A DNA stretch of 64,000 nt, from contig CP136061.1 of NCBI GenBank assembly GCA_032622095.1, positions 172,491,107 through 172,555,106 on the forward strand. Reading direction: 5' to 3'. This stretch comes from Siphonodentalium dalli. Its lineage: Eukaryota > Mollusca > Scaphopoda > Gadilida > Siphonodentaliidae. A model generated the notes under the pieces. The model was not told the DNA's origin. It searched no databases and saw only the letters and a list, made by a program, of their open reading frames with translations. Within the stretch, counting starts at the first letter, position 1. The number at the start of each line of letters is the position of its first letter. Of this stretch, positions 43,040 through 54,892 are shown piece by piece. The translations under genes were made by a program, and so were the position numbers.

Positions 43040-44190
43040 TGGAATTTCACAAAAAGCTGATTTGGTTATCCAAATTAGTATATCCACATTTGCTTAGGTC
43101 CCATAAATGGGCGGAAAAAAAAGATTTGGGTGTATGTATATCTCAATTGAGACATATTTTAAACGAAAAATGATACAATAAACGATAAAAGTGGCTTGTT
43201 CTATCAAAAATATGTGCCAAGGTTGATAAACATTTGCTGTGTATACCTTACTTGTATTTAAATTTGTGCAGCATTATTTTTTTGCTCAGTTTAAATGGGC
43301 GAATTTAAAATGGACACAAAATATTTTTGTAAATATCTTGGATCTGATTACAGTTTAAGTGCTTAATCATTCCCGAAGATACATGTATATCTTAAACACC
43401 ATCAAGACAGATTTACACAGTGTAAAACATAACTGCGTCATCAATTTGTTGTGAAGATGTGTGTTTATATGCTCGAAATAATTATTCGGACACTGAAATA
43501 GTTGTAGACATTATTGAAATGAACTAGAAAGAAGTAAAACCACAACCGTGTATATGCTACTTGTCTGCAGGTTGTGTTGACATAACTAATTCAGGCTATT
43601 TGGTCAGGGAAGGTGTCACTCCATGGTTGGACATTGTAGGTCGTGCTTTCGTGCACCATCAGTCTGGATAATGTGTACTTCTTAACAATCACATGTATTT
43701 CAACATCATCAATGTTACCATGTTTTGTCACTTCACATATGGGTAATTGTGTTGATGTTTGTTGCTTGTATGAAACTATTGGCATACATGCAGACCTATA
43801 TTTGTCCATTCAGTCTAACATTGAGTAATGTGTGTAATACATCAATATAGCCATTTTGTCTGCCATGTGGTTTGATGTAAACTCAGGATTCCTTCTAGCT
43901 TTTGCTCAGTTTTAAATTTGCACATCGATGGGTGTGCAAAAATTAGTACTGCACGAAATTTAAATACGAGTAAGGTAGGCATATATGCCACTGTATGCCC
44001 ATAGCGAATGTTTATCATCATATTGGTCTGCACCAGTGACATCGGCGGATATTATTGATAGAACAAGCCACTATTATCATGTCGTTATTCATTTAAAATC
44101 AGTCTCAATTGACATATACACAACTGTTCCCCTTCAAATCTCTCTTTTTCGCCATTTTAGGGGACCTCTGCAAATGGGGACCTATTGCAA
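43040..44190. repeat. Large imperfect inverted repeat, arms of about 250 bp
   Basis: The left arm (about 43,040-43,330) read in reverse complement matches the right arm (about 43,890-44,190). Shared blocks are GCACAAATTTAAATAC, AAGTAAGGTA, AATGTTTATCA, TTGATAGAACAAGCCACT, TCTCAATTGA and GGGACCT followed by GCAAATG. The spacer is about 0.55 kb and holds no named feature. This could be two oppositely oriented copies of one dispersed family or one foldback element; no terminal motif or target duplication was found. Short ORFs in it are incidental. Confidence 0.65.
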
Positions 44191-44194
44191 ATAG

Positions 44195-44690
44195 TCACAA
44201 TGTATGGTAGTGTTAGGTGTTAATATTGTTATGATATTGTCACTTGCCATAGTATATATAAGTTTTATCATGCCTCGACTTGTAACTTCACAATCTTTGT
44301 AAACTCTTTGTAAATGCTGTAATATATAAGCAATGGGGCACAGATTCCCAAAATTATGAAACTATGAAGAACTTTAGGATATCGGACGTTTTCCTAAAAC
44401 CAATTCAAACTTCTCAAAATAAAATTTATATTTTGCTTACAAGCAAGACAAATGTTACAAACATTGACAATGGGCAATTCGCAGTAAGAACATATTATAT
44501 TATTTGATTACTGATGTGGAAGCTATAATTATTTCAAGCTGCGTGATACATAATGTTCATGCATTATTTTCATATGTGTACACATATTTTATTAAAAAAA
44601 AGTGGGGTGTACTGTTTTGCACCTGTCTAGCCGTCCGTCAGACGTGCGGACATACGTCTGATGTCTTTTCATATCATAACTTGAACAGTA
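44195..44690. other. AT-rich DNA leading into the 122-bp repeat cluster
   Basis: No gene recognised. From about 44,620 a CCGTCCGTCAGACGTGC run precedes the next element and may be its degenerate head. Confidence 0.4.
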
Positions 44691-44749
44691 GCTTGGATCT
44701 CAATGAAATTTGGTAGGGATGTTCACTACTATGAGGACATTAAATTGAG

Positions 44750-46330
44750 GGCTCCATTCGTATCCGGGGCAAGATACATTCACATAGCAAATTTCAAGTC
44801 GATAGCTCCACCCGTTTCCGAGATCTCGTCTGCGCATGCGCGAAGCTGGGGTCGCGACCCGATAAAATTTGTATCCGGGGCAAGATACATTCACATAGCA
44901 AATTTCAAGTCGATAGCTCCTCCCGTTTCTGAGATCTCGTCTGCGCATGCGCTGCACGGGCGCCGCACGGTCTCGCCAATACGACAACGACGACCACCTG
45001 GTCAAACTACACACGTACCAAGTTTCGCCCGATCAGTCGAGAATCGTAGATTTGTATAAATGACATACATACAGACAAACATACAGACAGACAAACAGAG
45101 GTCTTCAAAATATATATGAGACTAGCCGATGAGCCCGACGTTGTCCGGACTATTCAAAAACCAAAGTCGATAGCTCCACCCGTTTCCGAGATCTGGTCTG
45201 TAAACCAAATTTCAAGTCGATAGCTCCACCCGTTTCCGAGATCTGGTCTGCGCATGCGCGAAGCTGGCGTCGCACGGGCTCGGCGACCCGATAAAATTCG
45301 TATCCGGGGCAAGATACATTCACATACCAAATTTCAAGTCGATAGCTCCACCCGTTTCCGAGATCTCGTCTGCGCATGCGCGAAGCTGGCGTCGCACGGG
45401 CTCGGCGACCCGATAAAATTCGTAACCGGGGCAAGATACATTCACATAGCAAATTTCAAGTCGATAGCTCCACCCGTTTCCGAGATCTCGTCTGCGCATG
45501 CGCGAAGCTGGCGCCGCACGGGCTCGCCAATACGACGTTGACGACCGCCTGGTCAAACTACACACACGTACCAAGTTTCGTCCTGATCGGTCGAGAATCG
45601 TAGATTTGTATCAATGACATACAGACATACAAACATACAGACAAACAGAGGTCTTCAAAATATATATGAGACTAGCCGATGAGCCCGACGTTGTCCGGGC
45701 TAATAAAAAACCAAATTTTAAGTCCGGGCTATTCAAATACCAAATTTCAAGTCGATAGCTCCACCCGTTTCCGAGATCTGGTCTGCGCATGCGCGAAGCT
45801 TGCGTCGCACGGGCTCAGCGACCCGATAAAATTCCTATCCGGGGCAAGATACATTCACATACCAAATTTCAAGTCGATAGCTCCACCCGTTTCCGAGATC
45901 TGGTCTGCGCATGCGCGAAGCTTGCGTCGCACGGGCTCGGCGACCCGATAAAATTCGTATCCGGGGCAAGATACATTCACATAGCAAATTTCAAGTCGAT
46001 AGCTCCACCCGTTTCCGAGATCTCGTCTGCGCATGCGCGAAGCTGGCGTCGCACGGGCTCGCCGACCCGATAAAATTCGTACTCGGGGCAAGATACATTC
46101 ACATACCAAATTTCAAGTCGATAGCTCCACCCGTTTCCGAGATCTCGTCTGCGGCTGCGCTGTACGGGCGTCGCACGGCTCGCCAATACGACAACGACCA
46201 CCGCCCGGTCAAACTACACACACGTACCAAGTTTCGTCCCGATCGGTCGAGAATCGTAGATTTGTATTAAGGACAGACAGACAAACAGACAGACAAACAG
46301 ACAGAGGTCTTCAAAATATATATGAGATAT
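44750..46330 (+). repeat. Three tandem elements built from 122-bp GC-rich units
   Basis: A 122-bp unit repeats with its TGCGCATGCGCGAAGCT block at 45,251, 45,373 and 45,495, and again at 45,786, 45,908 and 46,030, exactly 122 bp apart. The unit also has CGATAAAATTCGTATCCGGG, CAAGATACATTCACATA and CGATAGCTCCACCCGTTTCC. Three arrays (44,750-45,120, 45,123-45,670 and 45,673-46,330) each end with the same cap: GTCAAACTACACACGTACC, GAATCGTAGATTTGTAT, a CAGACAGACAAACAGA run and TCTTCAAAATATATATGAG. The second and third begin ACTAGCCGATGAGCCCGACG, then TTGTCCGG. The head and tail design matches the 35,988 and 40,337 elements. One unit in the first array lacks 11 bp. Confidence 0.85.
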
Positions 46331-46679
46331 GCATGGTTATTTAAATTTCATCTTAAAGGCATAATCTGGTTTTATTGTTTAATAGCATTACTATTGGAGG
46401 TTAATAATGTGATTGTGTTTAGTAGATTTGTTCGGTTGCATGGGAAGACAACTTTGGTTTTCAAATTTTTTTAAACTTGAGAGCTCTGTGTCAGTCTATG
46501 AGAACAAAATAATTATTCAAAACACTTTTAGAACTGTAGGTCTAGTTTGTTTTATTTATATATTAATGGAAAGCTTTTTCGACATTGATTTCAATTGATT
46601 ACAAATGTGAATAGAAATATTAAAGAGGCACAACAGGTTTGAACTTTGATACATTTTTCTTGTACTCTGCATGAGATAA
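46331..46679. other. Short unique stretch
   Basis: AT-rich, no feature recognised. Confidence 0.4.
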
Positions 46680-47940
46680 AACTTTTTATGTGTACCTATA
46701 CCATAGTATGGTACACATAGTGTCAATGTCCGGATTGACCACTCGTCGTTCATTCATCCATCTGTACATCCATCTGTCTGTCTGTCCGTCCGTAGACACT
46801 TTAGGCATAATGCGATAACTCTAACATTTTCTATTTGATCGGAACCAAGTTTTGTATATAGGTTTCTCAGCCCAAAATACAGTTTGAGTTCGAATATGGG
46901 TTTGATTCGAGTTTTTTTTTTTACAGTTTTGGCTGGTTATGACCCTTTTTTACTCAGAATTTACATATGCTGCTATAACTCACAAAAATTCATCTGATTG
47001 ACACCAAATTTGGTATGTGAGATTATCAGCCCAAAATACAGATCAAGTTCGAATTTGGGTTTGATCCGATTTATTTTAAAGGAGTTATGACCCTTTTTAT
47101 GTTTACCCATACCATAGTATGGTAAACATAGTGTCGTTGCCCGGATTGACCACTCGTCGTTGGTCCGTCTGTCTGTCCGTCTGTCTGTCCGTCTGTCCGT
47201 CTGTCCGTATACACTTTACGAGTAATGCGATAACTCAAACATTTTTTATCCGATCGAAACCAAATTTTGTATATGGGTTTCTCAGCCCAAAATACAGATC
47301 GAGTTCGAATTTGGGTTTGATCCGAGATTTTGTTACAGAGTTATGGCCCTTTATCAACTTAGAATTCACGCATTCTGCCATAAACCAAATTTGGTATGTT
47401 AGTTCCACAGCCCATAATACAGATCGAGTTCGAATATGGGTTTGATCCGATTAATTGTAAAGGAGTTATGACCCTTTTTCGAAAATAAAATTAAAAAAAC
47501 AAAAATCCGATGCTATAACCAAAGTATATTTTGTCCGATTGTGTTCATATTTGATATGTAGGTTTATGATGACATGCCCCTCATCTGTATAGTTTTTGGT
47601 ATTGATTGGTTGATCGGTTTAGAAAATAATTAACCCTTTACACACATGCTATCCAATGCAATAAGTTGAACATATTTCTTCTGATCTGCCTCATATTTCT
47701 TACCTAGGTTTTTCTTAGCACGTTCTTAGTCTGTATGGTTTTTGGTATTGTTTAATTAACCATTTTCACTCTTACGTTTACTTAGAATTCACCCAAGCTG
47801 CTATGACTCAAAACATTTTTCATCTGATCAGCACCAAATTTGGTATATGAATTTATCACCCCTAAATACAGATCGAGTTCGAATATGGGTTTGATCCGAT
47901 ATATTTTAACAGAGTTATGACCCTTTATAATTCAAATAAT
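46680..47940. repeat. Dispersed repeat family C, two tandem heads
   Basis: The head TATACCATAGTATGGTA (near self-complementary: ACCATA, G, TATGGT) followed by CATAGTGTC and CCGGATTGACCACTCGTCGTT occurs at about 46,697 and 47,110. The second is followed by a GTCTGTCC run (about 47,165-47,208). The body contains five copies of a phrase with CAGCCCAAAATACAG or a variant, GAGTTCGAAT, TGGGTTTGAT, then GAGTTATGACCCTTT, near 46,870, 47,031, 47,287, 47,411 and 47,870. The 108-codon ORF at 47,119-47,445 is part of this repeat and not a gene. Confidence 0.75.
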
Positions 47941-49010
47941 TACTGCTGGGAATTTTAAGAGAACATATCTGGCAGACCATGTGTTATTGAAATGAGTTAA
48001 TTATCACTATGTCTATGGACATGCTATAAAGCCTGATAGTGGTACTCCTGGCTGGCAGGATTTGTTATCATATTAATGTCAAATTGATTGATGGCTATCT
48101 GGTGGAGTGCTGTTTTCTGTGCAATATTAAGTTAACCCCTTTGCTGAAACAGGTTCATTACTAAAGTTTATGTAAACACTATAGGACACCTATTCTAAAA
48201 TATTAAATTGGAATAGTCCATTGTTACTTAATTTGTAGGGATGTTTTACAGACATTGTTGTCTACATACACTGTTGTCTTATCTTAGACAAAAATTAATC
48301 CACACATTCCTCAGTTCCATGATGTGATGTCATTGCAAATGATTAACCCTCTCCACACATCATATGGTTTTGAAGCTTTTCGTTTGATCATTCTCCTATA
48401 TTATGTCCAGGTTGATGGTGATCCACTTTTGATTTGCATGGATTTGGGATTAAAATTAAACCATTCCATAGACACATATTATGCGATTGACAGATATAAT
48501 ATTATCCCTTTCACTTTGATCCAGGTTCAGTAAGGGTTTCAATAAATCACCAATTATATATTCATCATTAGAGGAAATGTCTTATTTTGAAATTCCCTCA
48601 GTTGCATTTGGGCTCCAGGGTAATATTAATGGTGCTGGTATTCTTGAGACTGACTTATTGTATGGGTTTCTAAATCCAATGACATGCTTTGTATAGACTA
48701 TTTTGTGTTTATCAGTTCATTAGTTTGGGTAAGATTAACCCTATTCTATCCGATTTGATAACTCAAATATTTCCATTGACTATGTTTATACATGTAGTTC
48801 TTGGCATAGTTGACAAGAACACACCACTAACCTGCATAGTGAGGGTCATTTGGTTTTTTTGCTTAAAAATATTAACATCCTCCGCCAATCCTGTTGACAC
48901 AATGTGATAACTAAATATTTTTCACATGATCACTATATTAAGTGTGAATTGTTGAAACTTTAGCACTCATGAAAAGGTTGATGTAAGGATTTATAAAATT
49001 TATAAAAAAT
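47941..49010. other. AT-rich DNA with degraded repeat fragments
   Basis: Phrases such as TTTGATCATTCTCCTATATT and ACTCAAATATTTCCATTGA resemble the bodies of the dispersed families in a decayed state. No gene is recognised. Confidence 0.4.
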
Positions 49011-49745
49011 AGCTAATCGCTATCGCCAAGGTATGGTTAATCATCTGCCGATCGTGATCGGTCTCTCGTTTTTATTTTTATTTTAATTTTTTTTTATAGA
49101 TTGAATTTCCTCGCTCAATTTAACACGCAAAAAATATTAAAAAACTTCTATATTAAATAATAAAAAAAATATTTAATTAAAAATAAAAAATTTATTGACA
49201 CTAATTTGTTTTAGTTGTATACCATTAATTAGTTGTGATGTCCTTTTTTGAAGATATGAAGATTTTATTGCAATAGTTGCATGTAATATAATGATAGCAA
49301 TAAATTGCCATGTGAACATCCAATATCCAGAGTATATGAGAGTACCTTTAATAGATGTCATTCGAAAGCGAAATCTGTTATTAATTGAGTGGTGACATAT
49401 GTTACAAAGCTCTAGGGGGTGGTTGTATGAAGGTAAAGACAAACAACCTGCTGGCTGGATAATTGTTTATCCTATCTGTCAAATTTATTAATGGCTAAAC
49501 CATTGGATCTCACAGTGAGAGGTCATTGTGTGAATAGGGACAGAGTTATGAGATTTAAATCGACTCCTCCCCCACCCCAAATACTTTAACCCCTTCTTAA
49601 GACAAATTATTTGAGCTTTTGATTTTAAGTTTAAGTACTGATATATGTATTACTGTGATCATATCTTAGACCAATTATCAGTTATAGCTAATCGCTATCG
49701 CCAAGGTATGGGTTAAACATATGTCGATCGTGAATGGCCTCTCGT
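49011..49745. repeat. Direct repeat pair enclosing 0.6 kb
   Basis: AGCTAATCGCTATCGCCAAG followed by GTATG occurs at 49,011 and again at 49,686, each followed by a related GTCGATCGTG or GCCGATCGTG and a TCTCGTT block. The copies are 675 bp apart in the same direction. The DNA between them contains poly-T and poly-A runs. Could be ends of one element or two copies of a head sequence. Confidence 0.6.
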
Positions 49746-50701
49746 TAGGAAATGAGATCCCCAGAGGGTGAATACGTTGTGCTATTCCACCTTGGGGAAT
49801 AGTGTCATGACTCATTAAATTCACCTTTTGTGGACCTCATTCTGCAGAGGTCAGACACTCTAAATACAGACTTGGCTGTCCCAATATTATTTTGTTAACA
49901 CCAATTATCCAGGTGAAATCATACCCTATTGGATAGTGGGGGTATATTTATATTACTAGATGAATGGATCTCATAGATGGGGATTCACATTTGTTCTAAT
50001 AGGGGCAGAGATGAGAGATTTAACTCTCCTCTATCCTGTTTGGTACTGGTATAATAATATTGATTTCTAGGAAGCCTGGGTGGGGGCAATGTTGGAGGCA
50101 ACGGGGAAGGAGTGTAGAGCGGTGGAGTTTTGACCCCTATTTGATCAAAATTTAAACAGTTTAAAATTTCATGCCTGGTATAACATTAGTTGTAGATTAG
50201 ATGTTCACATAAAAAATAGGTTATAATTGTTCTCATAGTTTGGTTTGTTTTTCCCTCATGTATATTTTTAAACCAACAGTCCATATGTTCCTACTTCAGG
50301 TTAAACTGTTGGACCAAATTGGCCACAAATTTTAACTTTATTTGGTTGGTGATTTTCAAACGTTTGAGAGCTTGAAGTACTGGTACCAGCTGTAAAATTC
50401 AATCTAAGAGGGATGTGCAGAAGGATTTTTGTGAACTTAGTACTGTGGTATGGTTGTTTTCTTTAAAAGGTAAGAGATTGGAGATTTGTCAGTGGTGTGC
50501 AATTAGAAATTTCATTTGACGAGCCTTGCTCATCTGAGAACCTCCAGCTATGTCCCTGTTTAGAACTACTTGTCTTAAGTGATATTGTCACGTGCTGACC
50601 CTTGTAGTCTTCAGAGTCTCAGTCTTTAAAGTCTGGTGAGTGACCCACAGTCATTGACTGTCTTGTTTATGGGAATAAACAATAAAAAAGCTATATAAAT
50701 A
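49746..50701. repeat. Repeat-derived segment with a family A tail
   Basis: About 50,530-50,680 matches the tail of family A at 58,430-58,570: GCTATGTCCCT, CTACTTGT, GTAGTCTTCAGAGTC and ACAGTCATTGACTGTCTTGT. Upstream, TGGATCTCA followed by a region ending GAGATTTAA occurs twice (near 49,504 and 49,965), a weak direct repeat. No gene recognised. Confidence 0.5.
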
Positions 50702-50862
50702 AAGAAATGAATGCAGTGGGTTTATGTGTGTGTGTTATTGAGAGATACTGCACATAGGTTGTTGGGGCACATTTAGTGTCAACCGCTTTACACAATGTCC
50801 CCAAACGACCACAGGGCCGTGTCCCTCAATAACACACGCACACCCACTACATTCATTTCTTA
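50702..50862. repeat. 161-bp imperfect foldback
   Basis: The outer arms pair over about 40 bp: AAGAAATGAATG(C)AGTGGGT from 50,702 and its complement ending at 50,861, then GTGTGTTATTGAG with CTCAATAACACAC. An inner stem TTGGGGCACATT (50,762-50,773) pairs with AATGTCCCCAA (50,794-50,804). Almost the whole length can fold on itself. It may be a short MITE or a hairpin precursor; no target duplication is clear. Confidence 0.7.
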
Positions 50863-50865
50863 AAT

Positions 50866-52029
50866 ACAATATTTTGTGCAACTCTCATTTTATCTTTGAA
50901 GCTCCATACTTTAATATATACATGTATGTACTACTATAGAGCACATATTAGATATTGTTGTTATGGACTTTTCCCAAATTTGAATAAAAATTTTGACAGT
51001 ATTTCTCTTTCTCTCTCTCTCCATTGTCCTCGATATATGGCCTCTGAAAACAAGTTGGGGAGAAGACCTTCCAACATTTCATGGATGCATGAGATGAAAA
51101 TAATATTGCCTCTATCGATGAGATGAAACGACATATTTATATCTTATCCTTTTAAGATATACCAAAATGTATAACCAGTGTTATAAATGAAATAACCATT
51201 GCAAGATGTTTATCAATTACAGATACAGTGCATGCGGTTCTGCATTACATTCAGTCAATAATGAATATATTTACAGGCATGTGGGCAATTGCATCTTTCA
51301 ATAGGTCATTTCTAAAGTGTTTCCATTTGTATTATCCCCCAGCTGTGTCACTAAATTACCAGCTTTTATAGAGCCTATAGACAAGAATTATACTGTCAAT
51401 ATTTGGAGATATTTCATCCCAATATCTATAAATTCAAATCAATATTAGTCAGCAATCTTGAAGCAGTGAAGAAACCACACCTGATGTTACCCACAGATTA
51501 CAATATTTTAGTCGCACACTCCATTTCAAATCAAAGTGGTTTGTTCAAAAAGATTCCCTACAGTATCTCCTCTGATGGGCCAACAGAAGCTTGAAGTTTG
51601 CAAAGAATCTTTCCATTTTTTAAACAGTTTAGTTTAAATATTCATCTGATGCCCTGTAGTACTTGTGGAGTTTCAATGTATTGAAGGAACAATAATTTAG
51701 ATATGTGCCTTGAATGGCAAGCGTTTGCATCAATTGTGTGTTGAAAGACAAGCCTGTGTTAGGATCTCCAATAATTGGATAGATGTCTGCATACAGTAAT
51801 ATATTTGAAGCTTTGAAGTACATTTATGACAAATTTGTGGGATACCTTTACTAAATGGTAGATCAATGATGCACTTCACAATAAGGTGATATGGAGGTGA
51901 TTTTAAAATATGAAAATAGAGCCATCAGACAGTGAGTACCTGCTTGGTGAGGAAACTTGCACGAGGGGAGGGGTGCTGTCAGCGCGAGACCTAATCATTC
52001 CACCATACAAAAAATAAGTCCATCATATC
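50866..52029. other. AT-rich DNA without recognised gene
   Basis: A CT-rich run lies at about 51,003-51,023. Other than short ORFs of chance type, nothing was identified. Confidence 0.45.
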
Positions 52030-52880
52030 TGTATCAATTACTAGATAGGGTACCTGGCATTGCTCAGGTAAAGAATGAACACATTATTAGTGCCCCCTCC
52101 AGTCATTTAAACTATTAGTCACCTGAGATAAGCATCACATATATATTGCATGAAACTCTGAATAAAGTTACCTCTACTTTTAAGTTGATAATAAACGCTC
52201 TTTATTGCTAATTATTAGTACTTCTGAGTCATCTGAGGTCAACGGCACCTATCCCATGACATGCCCAATTTATCTCTGTGTACCAATTTTCCCATATATC
52301 TTCTGAGATGATAAATGTTTTTAATTGATAAGCTATGTTAACATAATTTACAAACCCCCCTTTATGTCATCTGATGTCCAATGCGCCAATCCCATGACAT
52401 TCCCCTAGTCATGGGATCCCATGTGTACCAATTTTAATACATATTGTTTAAGCTGATAAGAATTGCGCATCTCTATAATATAGTCTATAAGTTCCCCTTT
52501 AAGTTTGCCCGGGTCAATTTACCCCTGTATACCAATTTCCAGCGACCAGAGTCTAACCATTTTGTGTATATGATTCATTTGTTAAATTAGAATTGTTTAT
52601 GCCCATTTAAGTCGTCTGAATCAGATGTTAACAACACGTATCTCGTGACAATATTCGTGTCAATTGACCCATGCGAAGCAATCTTTATTACAAAATTCCG
52701 ACCATTTTGGGTGTATAAATAATTATTATCATCCTTTTAAGACATCTGATGTCAATGGCAGCAATCCCATGACACTCCCCGGGTCAATTGACCCATGTGT
52801 ACATTGTTTAGCACCAATGGTCCAGCCATTTGGTCGTCTAGACAGGGCAAACAGTTTTTATTAATATATGTCAGAGTTCT
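52030..52880 (+). repeat. Diverged tandem array with a GTACCTGGCATTGCTCAGG head
   Basis: Begins with TTACTAGATAGGGTACC then TGGCATTGCTCAGG, like the ACTAG...CCCGNNTTGNCCGGG heads elsewhere in the window. Four or five diverged units of roughly 120-150 bp follow, each with versions of TCATCTGATGTC, AATCCCATGACA, GGGTCAATTGACCC and ATGTGTACCAATTT. It ends near AATATATGTCAGA. Inferred to be another member of the headed tandem-unit class. Confidence 0.6.
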
Positions 52881-54154
52881 AAATTGAGTTAGATAATTTT
52901 ACTAAAGAAAACTGAAACTTTGTACCCAAAGTAGCAGTCTCCAATTTCAAGGTGCTTATCTCTGACGTAGGCCTAAACATGCGCTCAGGTGATAATATTT
53001 TATATTAGCAAAATTCTTTTGTCTGGGATTTTTTTTATCACGCTACCAGTAATTGCTCACTTATAATAAGTTAGTATAATCAAATGAAATATTTTCCAGT
53101 TCATTTCTTTAGGAAGTGACATCTGCAGTAAATAATCTTGTGTCACTAGTTTCCAAGAGGCATGGTACTACCTCCTGCTGTTTAATTTGAGTATATGTAG
53201 TCCTTAAGCCAATCGCGCTTGCGTTAGAAATTTATTATCGAGCAATCCATATATATAATTCGACAGTGTGTAAACTCGCACTTAATTCTCTTTTATTGAA
53301 TATTCGTTGAGTTCTTGGTAAAACAACAAGAACATAGAACTGACGAACTTGGGTCGTCCAAACCACTACTCGAAATTGATGCAATGGGCAGGGCATTATT
53401 CTGTGGAAATGGGGGGGGGGGTAGAAATGCATATAGAACTTACTTTCGTAAATGGTATTTCCTTTTCCCACGCATAAATTCATACAAACAATATTTTATT
53501 TGCAGAATGTTCTGCAATTGAGTTGAACATACAGTAATTAATTTAGCACAGACCCCCCCCCCCCCCTCCCCTGGCTCCCCATGCATGTAACTTGTGCTGC
53601 GTGCGGCGGGGGAGAAAATGCAGTAGCATTGACGATATCAGTTATATATATGCACGGACGCGTTGACACGGGACGGGGTCGTGGTGTCTCCCCTTCCCAC
53701 TTTGGTAAAAAAAAATCAACAGTTAGTCCAATACACTAATAGTTTGTGTGCAGTTAGCGATTATAAATTTCCAATATGTGGCCATAGCATGGTGCAATTA
53801 TATAGACTTTCTTCAATTTTGAGAATTATTTTGGTTCGATCAAAGGTGGTGCATTTAGAAATTCCAAGTTTTGCACCAAAACGGAAACATTCTAGACACG
53901 TTCATGTAGGGCCTAAATATGTTTTAAATATAAGTTTGCTCACCGTATAACGTACCTTTATCGCGATTCTGATATAAATGGTTCATCCCTCAGACATATA
54001 GGCTACGTATATAGTTTATCCACTTTGGAACGATGTATATACAACTGATCAATTCCTATAATGAGTCCGTGCCACTATTTCTCCGATACAGTATTATATA
54101 TATATATACAGCCTATAATATATACTGGGATTTGTGGATGCGAAGGCCTATAAT
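52881..54154. other. Unique-looking DNA with G/C homopolymers
   Basis: Contains a run of about 10 G near 53,411 and a C-rich run near 53,551-53,569. Short ORFs on both strands (53,235-53,483, 53,315-53,521, 53,663-53,950) show no domain and are not called. Confidence 0.45.
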
Positions 54155-54160
54155 ATACAG
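54155..54160. other. Target-site duplication, left (ATACAG)
   Basis: Directly abuts the left 18-bp TIR and is repeated after the right TIR at 58,929-58,934. Confidence 0.75.
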
Positions 54161-54215
54161 GAGGGTGACGACCCCCCTCCCCCTGGCATCCAGCATCCGG
54201 CTTAAAATGGACACC

Positions 54216-54240
54216 GGCATCCGGAATACGCCATAACAGA
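54216..54240 (+). repeat. Subterminal repeat, left
   Basis: A 25-bp stretch starting GGCATCCGGAATACGCC is identical to 58,865-58,889. The neighbourhood 54,183-54,260 holds further CATCCGG copies. Such subterminal clusters often bind transposase; here this is inference. Confidence 0.7.
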
Positions 54241-54427
54241 GAGGCGGCATCCGGAATACTATTTGATTAAATTTATTGAAAACAGACTCGGGAACGAAGT
54301 GAACGTTGGCATGAGGTATTGGAATTAGTCTCCGTATTGGCTAGTAATGATTTGATTTAACAGCTTTACGGAAAGATTAAACTTTTAATAAAATACTAAA
54401 TGTATGATCTCATATCATACATATATA

Positions 54428-54699
54428 CGCCCTGTCTAACTTACTCGCGGCCATATTGGATCCGCCAGGTCCGGTTCCGTGGTTTTAGTGCTACAGTTCA
54501 AAGTTTTGCAGTAGCATTTCCATATATGACATAAATGGAAGTCATGAATATTCAAAAGCTCCATATATGGAAATGCTACTCCAGAACTTTGATCTGTAGC
54601 AATAAAACAACCGGGCTGCATGGAAGAATTTCTGATACCACGGAACCGGACCTGCATGGTGGATCTAATAAGGCCGCGAATTAATGACATGATAGGGCG
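54428..54699. mobile_element. 272-bp foldback MITE flanked by TA
   Basis: The ends CGCCCTGTC (from 54,428) and its near complement GATAGGGCG (ending 54,699) are each flanked by TA. The arms continue to pair inward: CGCGGCCATATTGGATC with GATCTAATAAGGCCGCG, GGTCCGGTTCCGTGG with CCACGGAACCGGACC, and AGTAGCATTTCCATATATG with its complement. A TA target suggests a Tc1/mariner-type origin; no transposase. Nested inside the 4.77-kb element. The minus-strand ORF of 120 codons at 54,436-54,798 is derived from it. Confidence 0.75.
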
Positions 54700-54892
54700 T
54701 ATTGGGTGGGGGTGAAAGGCATAAACCATGTTCCAAATGACAGGAGTGGTATAATATACTGAATGAGGCGAAGTTGTAGTGGCATGTGCGGAAACCACCT
54801 AGCTAATCTTGGGTGACCGTTCATGGTCGTACACGGTAGTATTGAACACCAGGGACACGCAAATAGAAAACTAACATCTTTTTAATATTTAA

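Noticed and set aside
44700-46344. Many overlapping ORFs of 70-119 codons on both strands
   Set aside because: They are translations of the 122-bp unit in several frames (122 is not a multiple of 3) and repeat with it.
47119-47445. 108-codon plus-strand ORF starting in a CTGTCCGT run
   Set aside because: It is repeat family C sequence; the Ser/Val/Cys-rich start is the translated GTCTGTCC microsatellite.
54436-54798. 120-codon minus-strand ORF as a transposase remnant
   Set aside because: It coincides with the foldback MITE 54,428-54,699 and has no transposase motif.
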